Source of the DNA: Daphnia carinata
Lineage: Eukaryota; Arthropoda; Branchiopoda; Diplostraca; Daphniidae
Assembly: GCF_022539665.2 (NCBI RefSeq)
Contig: NC_081331.1
Location: 5,118,501-5,182,500, forward strand
DNA: 64,000 nucleotides
Direction: 5' to 3'
In this document: positions 33,183 to 46,722 of the stretch, one piece after another
Numbering within the stretch: the first letter of the stretch is position 1
Layout of the letters: the number at the start of each line of letters is the position of its first letter
Program-made: the position numbers and the translations under genes
The notes under the pieces: generated by a model
What the model saw: only the letters and a program-made list of their open reading frames with translations
Told to the model about the DNA's origin: nothing
Database searches by the model: none

Positions 33183-36100
33183 GGATACGTGAGTAAAGAC
33201 AATGGAATATGAATTAGAAGTCTTACGTGATTTAATAGAACCATCTTGTCACCAGTACTCGTAAGTTAAAATTCTCTTATCGTTCTTCCAGTCATCTGAT
33301 GCCTTTATATACGTTCAAAATAAAAAATAAAATATACCATCAGATTAATAAAATATTGCCTTTAAGAAATATAAATACCACGACACTGTTGGGGCATAGC
33401 CTATTTGATTGCGAATTTTAAGCAAACAACTCCAAGACAAAACAAACCAAAATTCGGATCGGTAGGTGTAATATTATGGAAGTTATTGATGACTTCTTTG
33501 CTCTTGCACTATTCGTCTACCTTCCGCTATTGTCATATCCGATGCTGTCAAGGCTGCCTGGCTAGAGCTTTTATCAGACGCTATGAGAGCATTTCGTGTT
33601 TGAACATCCGTGAGTATAGAACGCGTGTTATCCTATATCTGTGTTTAAGAAAAGATAAGTAGTGAAAGACGTCTCTTCCGTTACAATGTGCTGGATTTGC
33701 TTATTTATAAAAAGCACAACATCCAAACAGCACGTAGTAGGGCGGAGTTATAAATCTATTTCGGACCCGGATTTGCAAGCTTTAGCACCCGCAAAATGCA
33801 TTTCTCCGGAAATCCGGAAAAAGAAGAAAAGTTATTGACTGGATTGACACGAAAAATACTCGCATTCTACTGTCGAGAATGGAGAGTAATGGCACACGCT
33901 TCCGGAATTTTTCTTCTTCTAAGAACTTGAAGACGCTGTTGGTGGAGTTCATTCATCCGATCCCGAACAATAGGCAATTATTAAGACGAAACGTTTTAAT
34001 CTATTTGTACGTCCAGGATAAATTGACTCTTATCAAAGGAAAACGATTTACGGTGGATGTTTTTAAGTTTCAGTTTTCACGCGTAACTTTTGAATGCCTG
34101 AAATTTTCACGTTTGGCATTTACCTCAATTACTTGTCGACGCATAGTACTATACGTTTCGCTGAAACATCTTCAAAAATATAGTTTACTCTATAGTTGCC
34201 ACTGAGCTTTACTGCGCCTTTACTACGACGCAGAGCAGTAAATAAAATATGTGTCAAATGAAACGCAGAGGAAACTCTACCAACAAAACAGCCATAAAAG
34301 CTTCCTACGTTCTGCGTCTAACCTGGAATTTTCCTTGCCACAAGGTAAAAGAAGGTGAAAGTTCGGACAACTGCGTCATCACAAGCTATGTCGTACGATA
34401 CGATTTCACATACCGTAGTTTGGCTTGGATGCTGTTTGACGTGATACTGCACATCCATTCTTAAAGAGGCTCCTTAAACATGTAAACTTAAAGAGCAAAT
34501 ACCTCGGACTACCTTCGATTACATTACGTTTGAATTACTAAGGACCACAGTTCTGAAAATTCAAATCTGTTTCGTTTGAAGGAGTGTCCGCAAAGAAAAA
34601 CGACTTGTATCAAAACATTAAGTGACGTAACCCTTCACAGATGTTAACAAATTTGATTTTCGAACGACGCCAGGGGGTCGGCAAAAATCGTTTACTTATA
34701 TGAATTTCTGCGTTGTTGCAAAGTCAAGATTGGGTTACATCACTTTGACTCGTGTAGCACATACTGGACCTGTCATCCATCCGTCTATTAGATCATTATC
34801 AGCATTCTCAGCAAGATAAAGGAAAGCTCGTTTTTTTGGATAAGCGTTGTTCTGCCCATGTAAAATGCTCTGTCATCCGTGATTTCAAAATCCTTTCTTG
34901 TTTACAGCCTTATGCTGACATCATAGTTTTCCAGCTTAGTCATAATGAAATATGTTTTCAAGCAGCCTCCCAAATTTGTCCTTTTCCAATATATTTAAGG
35001 TGAAATAGAGTAGCGATTTCTGTTCATCGCCCTTATTGGCATGTGACCTTGCCCTTTTAAAAAGTAGCAAAGAGAATGCGTGATTTAAATATCACGCATG
35101 TCGTATTCAATTTTGCGTTCAATATTTGGGTTATTGGGCAAGGTCCTTCGGTCTAAAAAGAACAATTTTCTTCGGGAGGAAGGGTGTGGCTAGTAATTGA
35201 AACTGGGATTACAGGGTCTGCTAGAATTGGGATAAAATGTTTTACGAAGAAACTGACGCAAATGATTGCATGAAATGTTCTAATGAATCCCTTTCCCCTT
35301 GACGGAAGCTAATTATAATACAAATAACCAATTCTGATTGCCACTCACCTGCCAAAAACTTGCTTGCCTTGTGTTACTTAAACTTGTTTGTTGATAAAAA
35401 ATGAAAATGACGTTCGGCAACGCACCACCTTTGCGAGGTGAACTATTTCTAAAAGTGACAACGATAGTTTGGTGGCCATTGAACCGCAGGAACTCAATTC
35501 AAGTTGGGCTGAAATTGGCGAATGCTTGATTTGCTTTCGTTCAAGCCGTGATTTTGCCTTGTGCACAAACTCACGCAATCTTGCATGGACAATTGGACAT
35601 GACTTATTAATAAATCAATGCGCTGGCTTGTAATCCAGTTATTATGGAAGCATTGTTCCTACGAATTCGGCAACGAAAAATAGACAACAGCTAAAATACC
35701 AGTAGCCGTTAATGACGGAGTCCACTTCCTCTCACTAAATTTTCTAATTGAGTTGCGTGAAAAAAAAAACGGCAAAAGAAGAAATCGATAGTGACATTGT
35801 TGGCAATTAAAAAAAAGAAGAAAAAACCGGACCGCATTTTTTTTTTCTCTTCCTAGTCATCCGTGTTGTACAAGCGAGAAGATCCGGACCCGGCGTCCCT
35901 TCAATTTGACGTCATGATGCCCTACAAAGTCTCACTCACTTATTACGTATATCAGATATTTTCCGGTTACTTACGCACGTATCCAAAGACTTTCGTTTGG
36001 AGTGCTGATTATCACGAAAAGACATGTACGCGACATGATGAGGTAAAACGAGAGACGGAGCCGACACAATATTGCACATAAGACGCCAGTTTTTGATCCT

Positions 36101-36786
36101 GTGGGGTCATCTTGCCAAGAACCCCAATTTTGTTTGTCAAACTTGCAACGTCACACCGGCTGACGAAAAAAAAGCCAATTATTATTCCTTTTTTTCTTAT
36201 TATCGACGTGCCTGTCAGCTGGCGGGGTACTTATTTGGGAATCCAATGTCGCATTTCTATTTGATTGTGATAATCTTCTTATGCCTTGTTTGCGTCATCG
36301 CGGTGCAACTGTGTACAAGTCTTGACGCGAGTCGGATGACATTAGTGGAAGGAAGAAGGAAAATGGATACGATGCTAACGTATAACTGTACTCTACGTGA
36401 AAAGAACAGGCACCAGTTGATCGGCATGTAAAGGTCCGATCCTGTCACTGGGTATCCTTTTCACAATTGGATTAGCAACTGCCCTGGCAATCTACTTGCA
36501 TTTTTCTAGAGAGAGAGAGACAGAGGTTTGCCTTACTTGCTCCGACATAGAAACCCATTCCACAGTGATACTCCATCAGCTCCGGCCGACTTTTCGTGAG
36601 GGGGAGACCATCCATAAGTAGCTCCTAGTTCTTTGTTTAGTTCGTCAGAAAAAATCTTGCTCGTCTTTCGTTCAGTGCCCAGCTGTTGCCGATAATAAGT
36701 GATTCACTGGTGAATGATTGTCTTTTGACTTTGTCGAGTATTTTTACGTCAAACAGTTGATTGAAAACAAAAATCAAGCAACAATT
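33183..36786. other. Gene-poor region
   Basis: AT-rich, with several ORFs of 60-120 codons. The longest are 33879-34205 (108 codons) and 36072-36431 (119 codons, with one hydrophobic stretch HFYLIVIIFLCLVCVIAVQL near residue 60). None shows a known motif or a matching splice chain. The 36072-36431 ORF may belong to a 5' exon of the gene that follows. Confidence 0.35.
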
Positions 36787-37932
36787 ATGCCAAGCAATAA
36801 TTTCGGGTGGAGTTTGTCCGATACTGTGGAAAATCCTCGACGGACAGGCTTAGCTAATTTCCGATACAAGCTTCTACAATACCAGTCTAATGTCACGAGA
36901 TCCGATGACGATGAAGACCTGCCGACTAAGACCCAGCACCGTCTTGTATCGGATGAAACGACTGCATATGGACTAGTCAATGGCCCGTCCGATTTCCCAT
37001 TCAGCCGATCGGTGAAACCCTATTACGGACGCGAACCTTCCGTTTCTCAGTGGTCCGACAGTTGTTTCGGCTCCGAATACCCATCGCTCACCAGCACAGG
37101 TATGTGCTTCTCTTTTCACAGCTTAAAAATGATTTTTTAAAAAAGAACTGTCCTTCAACTAACGGAACGCAGTCGGTTTTGTTGGCTAAGATTCAGCTCG
37201 ATAACGTGAAGCACGTTACAAAGCTGTCTGGCTATCACGTGATCAATATTAATCCTGCAATGTTTAGACTGGAATTGTGGGAAATTCCACTATTTGTTTT
37301 TTTGTGAGAAGAAAAAGTGTTGATTGTGGCAATATTTTTCAAAACAAACAGGTTCACCCGAGCCGGAAATCCTTGAAATGAACACAGAACGTGCGAGACC
37401 TTGGATCAACTTATCAGAAGCGAATCAATCGACTGGTTGGATGGCGACGACGGACGACGTGCCTCGTACATCGTCAGGACCGCCGTCGACGACGTCAACG
37501 GACGTCTGGCGGGGTTCCATTCATTACGCTAAGGCAGTGATGGAACGTCGTGAGGGAGAGATTTCCAGCTTGTTTGATCAGCTGCACGAAATCGAGGACG
37601 ATTTGACGTCGATGAACAATCAGGTCGGACAGGTCAGCTCTACACTGCAGCAATGTAGCCAACGACGAAGGCTAGTTCGAGCACAGCATGCCGCATCATC
37701 CCTTTATCAATCTCAATCCGTCTCTTCTTTGCATAGTCAGCAAAACTCATCGCCCTTTTCTTCTTTCACGAGTCAACAACAAAGACGATCAAATTGCGCC
37801 TGGTCCTGCCGTAATCTCGACAGTCTTACCGAAGACGAAATGGCTGATATTGTTCATCGACTTTTGACACGAATCTGTGAATTTACTCTGGCACGTCAAG
37901 AAGGCCGGAAAGATATTCCTTTAATTGTTTAA
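36787..37932 (+). CDS. Uncharacterised coiled-coil protein, two exons
   Basis: I do not recognise this protein. Exons 36787-37099 and 37352-37932 join in phase across a 252-bp intron to 297 residues. An in-frame Met at 36718 would add 23. The N-terminal half is polar and disordered (MPSNNFGWSLSDTVENPRRT, TRSDDDEDLPTKTQHRL). A coiled coil follows around residues 170-225 (MERREGEISSLFDQLHEIED, LTSMNNQVGQVSSTLQQCSQ). Then come a Ser/Gln-rich stretch and a C-terminal helix-like TEDEMADIVHRLLTRICEFT. Length, clean splice sites and codon-level openness support a real gene. It could be a cytoskeletal or centrosomal adaptor, but that is a guess from composition only. Confidence 0.65.
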
Positions 37933-40900
37933 AAGTATTTACTTGACTGAGCGACTGAATTCTTTTAATTTATTATGGAGTGCAAATTCTTGTTAATTGA
38001 GCAACAATATTCGTGTTTCGTTTTCTACGCTGTTTCCTGTACGTTTTTTCAGTTATGGCATAACAAGTACCTGTGAGGCTGGTGGCCTGTCCAAATTAGT
38101 ACCCAACCAAAATAAATACCATTCGATGGTTGTGTCCTCAATTTTCGCCCATGACGTCAAATGAAAATCCTACAGACTTCATTATAGGCTATGCAAACGT
38201 GAAAATTAGCATATTCCTCTTTATGTTTGGCGGCTGTGCATAAGCAAATTTTACGGGAACTGAACAGGTTTCTGGTGCTAGACCGACCAGCAAAAATCCA
38301 GGATGACGTGCATCTAGGCCAATATGATCGCCTAGGCCTTTAAGCCCCACACAGACATTTTAGGGAATATTTTCAAAAAGCAAATATTGATCGGTATCAA
38401 TACTTGACAGTCAGCTCATAAGCCCTTATGGTAGTCAATAACCATAATGGCATTAACCAAGTAACAGTCACATACACACTTTTTCAAACAACGCACGTAC
38501 TTCTGCGGAATACCAAACCAAAATCTCAGCAAAATGAAGAATAGATAAACGCGAATGCAATCGTTCTAATCTGATAATATTTTGATGCGAAATAACATTA
38601 CGGTTACGTAAGCCAAGCGAACAATCAATTTCTTCACGGCCTTTAATTTTGAAAAATTGCGGTTCGGATCTGCCTTTTGAATGAAGGCCTTCACGGCTGA
38701 TAAAAGAGAAGGTAACAAGAAATAGAACAATAATAACATAAGAAGGAATCTGGCTATTTCCTGCTTGAGATTCGGTACGGTGGGGTCTGATTTGCTTACT
38801 CGATGTAACGCCTTGACATCGACTTGTCATTTCACGAGATGCAGAGCTCTTGATAACTGTCGCTGACGTCAATTCGCGGAACGCGTTTTGACATTCGCGT
38901 GGTACTTAAAAAAAAACAAAAAAACATCCAATCTATAAAGTGGACATGTTATGCGTTCTGCACAGGTACATGGTTTTGTTGCTTCTTTCGCTAGCTGGAT
39001 ACACAAAGTCCGTCCCAATCGAAAGCAATGTCCCTCTAAGTTGAGGTCGACTTCAATTCCGTTGGCGTGTGAGAGATACGCAGAGGATTGCTTTTTGTGG
39101 CTTGGTTCTCGCTACATGTTATGATATTATTTGGCTAGAAATAGAAATAAATAAGGCCTCGAAACACGCAGCAGATGGAATATATCAGATTCTGACACGA
39201 ACGCAAGAGTCTGGAAGGTCGACTACGTCCACCTTTTCGTATTGGTTAGCGATATGCAATCGATTGCCCGCAAAGATCGATCCTCTTTCATGAAAACATG
39301 CAGTACAATACGCAAACACGATGGCATTAAAAATGAAAAATGTGCTGAATAAATCAAGAGAAAAAAATGATTCAGATTGATTGGAGGACGCGGAGTGAAA
39401 GCGGAGATGTTTGTCCGTGTAACGTCCGTGACTGCCTACTGCGTTACAATCTTATCGGCTCGCATCCTCAAAATAAACCAGCAGCAAGAGGACAGTCACG
39501 TTGCCTTGTGGTGTTGAATACAAATTTCTGAGCCGCCCACGAAAGAACCTGCGTCGACGTACGTAACAATCGCGGAGACAGCAGATAGAGAAAGAAACGT
39601 AGCTCGTGCAGGTCAGATATTTTCGTCTTCGTTTTCGAAAGGACGTAGCGATCCGAGACTGATCGTCTACGCATATATATACTACCACAACATACGGGCA
39701 GAGCGGGGGTATCCAGCACAAGGAAAAAGGCTAAGCCAACAAATGCGGTCTGCGGATAGGAAACAAGAAGAAAACAGAGACAAAAAGACGCGAATTGTTG
39801 TCCGACACCCAAACGGCGTACACACACAATGCACAAGTTGGCGTGGATTCTGTGAATTGGACGCCAGTCTCAATCTTGACTCCATTCAAAGAAGGACGTC
39901 GATTATTTCCTCCACTTGTTGGAGGACAAAACTGCTTTTACGCGAATTTTGAGCACACACGGATTACTATTTAATAGTCATTTATTCGGAAACGTCCGTT
40001 AGTTGACCTTTTATTGGAATCGTTCAACTGAAAATCACTGGGATATTGGCAACGAAAATGAACTGGAAACGGCGCTTTAGTTCCGCTTGTGCTCACGAGT
40101 TTTTGAAACCACCTCCGGTGCGCATCCGCACCTGGTCGGATTCCGTTGCCGAAGTGGCTACCGCCGAAGGTAAATAAGAGTTGTCTGTTTAAAAAAAGTT
40201 CACGGTGGAGATGTATGCCAGGTAAACGGCCTCAAAAAGTCGGTTACCCACAAGAATGATTGATTATGTAATTATACAAGTTGATTTGCAAACCACTGGG
40301 TTTTGTTTTACTCTCTCTATCTCTGTCAAAAGCGCGTTCAGAAGTTCATTTCGAACTCGTTGAAAGAGAAATCCGTTCTTTCCCTATGACACGTTCGTGC
40401 GCATAATTAGTGTCGTGAGTTTAGTTTTACTCGAAACGAAAAAAAAATGTACAAGATAACGATAATATTCGTTTGCGGTAAAAATCAAGTAGACCGTCTT
40501 TAAAAATTGTGGGAAAGTGGGTGAAAACTGGACGTTTGGAGGTATTTTAAATCAATTAACAAGAGCGTCACAGCGTCAATTGGACAAACTATGTAAACGT
40601 TGCGCGTTAACGAGCCAATGATTTGAATTGGAAACATTTGCCAAACTATTCCGTATAGTTACTGCATATTCAGTGAGAGAACTGCATTCCGCTTGTCCAA
40701 CTTGATCGTTATCATAATAATTACTTTTACTATCTTTTAAAAAGAGTACCAAAACAAAGTCAAACAAGAAATCGATTTGGCTGTGAAATCAGATGAATAC
40801 GTCACGGTGGAATTTGTTTTTTACTTTCACTTTCTATCGAATCGGCCCGGCCCAGTAAGTCTACGCATATACCCTACTATCCTTTGATGATTCACTGGTG

Positions 40901-41247
40901 CAACTAAACGAATTCCAGGGGCCTCAAAGATTCCATTTGTATACGCCTCTTTCTACTGGTTTCCCTGGTCCCTTTTGAACATAATCAGATTTTGAATTGT
41001 CGCTATTCACCATCAAGATGGAAACAACGGCTAGTCTGTCAGCTGTGGTGGGAATAACTTAATACACGTCTTACGTAAAAAGTCGTGACGAGCTTCGCGC
41101 ATGTATTTTCCATTTTTTACGATCGCGAAGGGTCATTGGCACAGGGAAGGGCGTGCATGTCTTTTATTGGATGTCTACTGAAGCGGATTTTCCATGTTCA
41201 CTTTTTCTTTTCTCTCTTTTGCTTGCCTTTCGGTCGTGAACGAAGAA
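37933..41247. other. Intergenic region upstream of the GRAM-domain gene
   Basis: It contains a candidate TATA-like stretch GCATATATATACTACC near 39670. A short open exon-like segment at 40058-40171 (MNWKRRFSSACAHEFLKPPP) ends in a GT donor, but its phase leads to a stop if joined to the common exon of the next gene. A minus-strand 134-codon ORF at 38468-38872 has one hydrophobic segment and no known match. Confidence 0.3.
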
Positions 41248-44200
41248 ATGGCTGATCGGGACTCGGAGCTGGCCGAAGCCCATCGACGCCGCAGTTCGAA
41301 CGCCAGTATTGGGGCTGGTAGCAGGGAAAATCAGCATCACGTGACTGGTTTTTTGGCTTCCCAAACTTTGGCTCTTTTTCTCGCTGTGCCTAACATTCAG
41401 TCCAGCAGCAACACTTCCGTAAGGTAATCTTTGGGGTTTTTCTTTTTTTTTTTTTTTCCTTTCCCTCCTTCTTTTCTATTTGCCCTTGTTCCCTCTTTCA
41501 ACGTTTCGCTTCTAAAATTAGATACATACCTCTACTGTAAGTGGGGTTCTCAGAAAAAAAAAATCAATAAAAACTTAGTAGTTTTTCAAAATAGCTCTCT
41601 AAATATGAGCGTGTCACGATTGAACGAAAGAGAGTGTGAACGCAGAAACAAATGCAAGTAGGGGGAAAAAAATTTGTTTAAAGCATTGACCGAGTTGGAA
41701 GGAAGCTGTGCTATACGTTTAGCAATCTCGGTCAGTGTCGTCTTCTTCGTTATCGCGCATACCCTTTCCGAAATTGAGGCCACGAATGACAAGACAACAT
41801 TTCGATTTTTATTGGAGCACAAGAAACATTTTAAACTACCTTCTTTTTGTTTCTAAATGGGAACAGTGTCGCTCTTTTTTTCCCTCAAGATCTGTCAGAA
41901 ATGTGTTTGTCAAGTTCTTAGATTTTTGCGCCCCAACGTTCATCGCGCACACTCACTTTCTATCTGTGCAGTTGTAGGGAATTGCTGCTGCTGCGAGAGG
42001 TGATAGGAGGGGAGTCGGGGGCAAGGTCTTTTCCATCCCGTTTTTTTTTCTCTCTCTTCTAACAAACATGGGCCAGCGGCGTTGGCCAGCAGTCGACTTT
42101 GCACTTTCACCGTCGTTAGAAGCAACCAAGACGTCCTCGTATCGACGTCTTGAACGTCGTTTTTCGCCATCAGCGCGGACACGACCGACAAAATCAACTA
42201 GCAATTATTCTTTCTGTATCTTATTGTTTCGACGAAGAAAAACCCCATTCAGATCAGACGGGTTAGTAAACAAAAACATTTCGGATTTCTATTTCTTTCC
42301 GCTTCGTTTGTGCCGTTACATTCACGTCCACCATTTAACGGATAATGTCTATATGCTTTTACTGAGCGGGATTTCCGTTCAACCAAAGTCTCTTCGGTAT
42401 AATATTAAATCTAAGTATATGCCAGGGTGTGCGTGTGTGTGTGTGTCTGTCAGTGTGTGAGTGTGTAGTCTTTCAAACGTGTTCCGCCGGCCAGCACCCA
42501 TCAATGTGCTTATGCTATTATGAAAGGGCAAACAGTTGGGAGTCTGGTCATTCCAAAGTTTATTCCAATGTCCACCCGGAAATTATATACATGGAAGTTA
42601 GTCGCTTGTATGCTGCTGTTTGCATTTGTATATCTTTTCCTTAACATTTTTTTTTGTATCATTTTCTAGATTTTGCCCTCTTTTTTTCTTGTACCGTTAG
42701 CAAAAAGGAACGAGCTAGAGTGGTGGCGTGATTTTTTCGTTCTACGTGCACGTATTTATCTGATGTTCATGTTGGTCCCGTTTTTTTTTGTTTTTGTTTT
42801 TGCTCTTTCTCTCTTTTTATCGCGTTTCTTTACAAGTGTGTGTCTGCTGAAAGGCAAATCTCATTCTCTTTTGACTACCGTCGCAGGGAAATATCCGAGA
42901 TCAACAAAGTCTAAAGTTCTTTGACGGTTACTAACGCGTTCCTGCCTTATATGCGGTTTCGTAATTCATCCCGGCATGTAGACCCCGAAAGGATTTTTAA
43001 TCGAACTACAATGGAAAGCCTCCAACAGCAGGTTATATCATCAACTTTGATTCACGCCCGCATTCGCTCAGAATTCGATCTCGCACAGGTCGCCCATAAA
43101 AGGCGGAAACCTTGAAATAAAAATAAATAAAAATCGTGCCCAGCTTTTTTGATGACGTCTGACGGTTTAATGAGGACGACGACAGGGTTGGACTGTGTGT
43201 ATACATGTGTGTATACACAGCACCCAACAAAGTCGAGAGTAAGACGCCAAGGCGAAAGTTTTGGAAAAGGCCATGGTAAACGAATTAGGGTCGACAGTAG
43301 GCCATGGCCTTTTGTTTTAATTTAACACACATAAAAAAAAAATAGATGGACTGATTGCATTGAATTTGAAAGAGCTTTCAATAGAATGAGAAGAAAAAAA
43401 TGCTATTGTTTTTTTTACCGACAACTTGTTGTGCCTGCGCGTTTTCTATTTACGTTAGCGTGAAAAATGCAAACACATTCGATCAGTCAATAGTGGCGTT
43501 CACCCGATGTTATGAATTATGTGTGTTTGGTTCCCTTTGCCTTGTTTCCTTGGGGACGCAGTACTATACAATTCAAGCTTCAGTTAGCCCTTTCGACAAT
43601 TGTGACTGTTCACTTGACATCATCTTCATCATACGTCTGCAAATTTAGTTTAAAACGAATATTCCCCAGACTGACTCACGTTTACGTTTTGCCATATGGA
43701 ATATCACTGGCCGACAATTTATAGAGGCTATAAACGTCCTGCTTTTTTTCGTTCAAAGTCCCGAGCATTAATTAGACTACCTGAAAATGTTAGGCTTCAC
43801 TTCTTAAGGGGATGACGAATGCAAGGCGTGATGTAACAACCCATTGAAGTAAATATTTCAACACCCCCCAAAAAAAACTGTACAACGTTTAAGCACAGAT
43901 ACTGTATATACAATCTTTCGCGGAAGTATACAGACTATGGCTCATTGAGCTCTGCACGTTAAACGACATGAGTAGTCTCTCTGTGATGAATGTTACCGTG
44001 GGATGGGGAATGCAAACAAACCGCCTAAATGGAAGAAAACAACGACGCAATAGTACTAACTGGGCCCTAGAACTGAGTAACGAAGATAAGAGCAAAAACC
44101 ACAACGAGGAAGGAAAAAAGGGAGGGAGAATAAAATTGGGATCAGATACGTATCTAGATAGATTTATAACATGTACAGGAGATGAAAAAAAAAAGAAAAG

Positions 44201-46722
44201 AATGAGAAGTTAAGAGAGAGAGAGAGAAAGATAGGAGAAGTTGACCGATGTTCCTTAACAACGACTCGCAGCTAGGCATGTAAATGTGCATTAGAAAAAA
44301 CCACGCGAGATAATCAATCGACTTTGCTATAACAATTGTTCTACCGGAGTAGGGCTTGAAAAGAAAATGAGATTAGCGATAAGTTGACCGTTTCGTTGTT
44401 TTCAACAGGACGAACTAGTCACGAACGTGTCGCTGTCGCTTCAGTGTTTCCGTAGAGATTGTGCCAATTGCGTAGAGTTCGTCTACAGAGCTCATTATCA
44501 TTACCCACCGTAGTCGGAAAGTGACTAATTGAACTAATAGGGTCGTCGTAACGCCTCCCTTTGTAGGCTGGTTTTGCCTTTCCTTATTTTACCATTACCC
44601 GTTGTCGCCCTAGTGACTAATAGAACTAAGTGTTCTAGCAAAACCCAAATATATTTGGATTAATCCTACCTTTCTCTGGTGACTGTCGGGACATGCAGAT
44701 ATGACGACTTGAGCCAGTCGGGAACTTCGCTGCTAGAAAACGATGTCGATGACGAGAAACTTGTCGACGTCCATTGCAACAAACTAAGCCGAAGTAGTTC
44801 GCTGCGCCGTTCTAGTGATCAAAACTCGTCAGCCTCTTCAACTGTCTCTTCAAAGCCTTGGCGTCGTTTTTCTGAAAGATTCAGGTATAAAAGAGCGTTG
44901 AGTTATTAGTTTTTCTTTTGGTTTTCGTGGAATATTTTTACTGATTATCTGTCGGGACTCACGATCGAATTTTCTGCAGTGGTGCCACGTTGAGTGCTGC
45001 GATGGCGTCTGCTACGAAACTAAGGAGAAATACAGTCGTCGCAGTGTCAACCGGCAAGCTAGACCAAGTGTCTGTCGAGGGCCGTGCTGCACAGTCAGAG
45101 GATTCAATGACGATAGATGAACCACTTAATAGTCCGCTTTCTAGTAGCACTAAGGAAAACAATCAGTTGTCTTCGACTGTAGCTGACACACCGAAAAATC
45201 ACCAACTGAAAAAGTTTAGTCAGAGCACTCCAGCTTTGCCGCAACTTCATTATGATCTCCAAGATCTTGGTCGATCCAAGTCAAAACAAAAAAAGTTCCT
45301 TCGTCACTTTCCTAACGTTCCCAGAGATGAACGCGTCCTCAACCGTAAGTTTGTCACTGAACTATTTGTGGTGTTGCCAATTATTTAAAAACCATTTAAA
45401 ATTTACATTTTTTTTTAAATAAATTTTTTTTTCCAGATTATTCTTGTGCCTTGGTTGGTGACATCCTCCTTCAAGGACACTTGTATGTCACATATAACTA
45501 CTTTGCATTTCACTCTAATGTCTTTGGCTATGTCCGGAAGGTAAATTGAATCGTAATCAATAACTGTATGTTTCTTTTTAATGATACAATTTGTTTTGGT
45601 AAATCCCAACAGATACTTATTCCTATGGCTGATGTTCGCAAAATAACTAAGGAAAAAACAGCCAAATTCTTTCCAAATGCCATAGCCATAACAACTGCTA
45701 CAGAAAAGCACCTTTTCAGTTCTCTCATGTCTAGGGATGTTGCCTACAGGCTGGCATTGAGTGTTTGGAAGAAATTTCACTTTCCTAATCGCATGGGAGA
45801 CTGCATAGATGGAGAAAGGGTACAAATCCCCTAGTTTTATCTTTTGGCCTCTAAATAACAGCTATGATTGATACCAACAGGAAAATGAGGGTTCATCTTT
45901 AAATGGTGAACATTCAAGTAATGAATCCTCACAGAATTCTGTTGAAGGTCTGATAATTAGTCAGCACACTGCAAGCAGCGGTGTGCAAATCACCACAGCA
46001 ACGGTATAGTGATGTCTTAAACATTAACTCTGCAGCATTTTTTATGATTCATGTTCTATGACACATAGGAAGAGACCACGTCCGATCCCGATGAAAACAG
46101 TTCTGCTATAGACCACTCGTATTCTCCTACACCTGATCGTGATGATGTGAAAGATGGCAAAGTTTCTACTGGGTCTCCTCCAATTGCGAAATCGAGGAGA
46201 AGTTTCCTTGACTTTTTCTCTTCTCGTACGTCTTTTGTCAATGAAGGTGAGAGCTCTGTTGTTACCAATAGAAAGCATTGACTTAACTGAATCATCCTCT
46301 GTTGACAGACGACGAGAACAAAGACGACCCTGCAACTTCGGATGATCTCGGCGTGGTTTGCGATAACAGTTCTTCGCTCTTCAAAATTCACAATAGTCCC
46401 CTTGAATTAAGTTGGGGTTGCAGTGGTATCTGTTTTCTTCTAGTCATCCTGTGCCTGTCAGCTGGCGTTCTGTGGTATCGAATATTTCTGCTGCATTCTC
46501 ACCTTGAGCTGAGACTGTCGCCAGAAACAACTGGAGAACTCAACTCCCCTGTGTCGTCTCTCTACTCTCCTCAGGTAAGTCGAGATGTAACAATTTTCGG
46601 TATTACCTTAATACTCAACTTTTTTTTGTCAATCGCAGATGCAAGAACTAGTCGACAATTTGCACCTGCTGTTGACTTCTCGTACGACTAACGAGCAAAG
46701 GGAACGGTCTACCGTCACGTAA
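41248..46722 (+). CDS. GRAM domain-containing membrane protein, GRAMD2 type
   Basis: First exon 41248-41423 (MADRDSELAEAHRRRSSNAS), then common exons 44699-44884, 44980-45344, 45437-45540, 45613-45819, 45881-46003, 46069-46225, 46309-46574 and 46639-46722. All phases agree, giving 555 residues. An alternative first exon at 42068-42261 ends in the same phase. A Ser-rich N-terminal region precedes a GRAM domain (HYSCALVGDILLQGHLYVTY, FHSNVFGYVRK, FPNAIAITTATEKHLFSSLM, SRDVAYRLALSVWKKF). A single transmembrane segment near the C terminus (GCSGICFLLVILCLSAGVLW) is followed by a short helix. There is no VASt (Aster) domain between them, which places it with GRAMD2A/2B rather than GRAMD1. In mammals such proteins are ER-anchored and bind plasma-membrane lipids at contact sites. 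The large 3.3-kb first intron carries the alternative exon. Confidence 0.85.

Noticed and set aside
40058-40171. Exon-like segment MNWKRRFSSACAHEF as a first exon of the GRAM-domain gene
   Set aside because: Its donor leaves phase 1, and joining to the exon at 44,699 gives a stop within a few codons. The two exons with phase 2 fit instead.
42429-42644. Cys/Val-rich ORF (MRVCVCLSVCECVV)
   Set aside because: Its start is a GT-repeat microsatellite near 42,430-42,466, which produces such peptides by chance.
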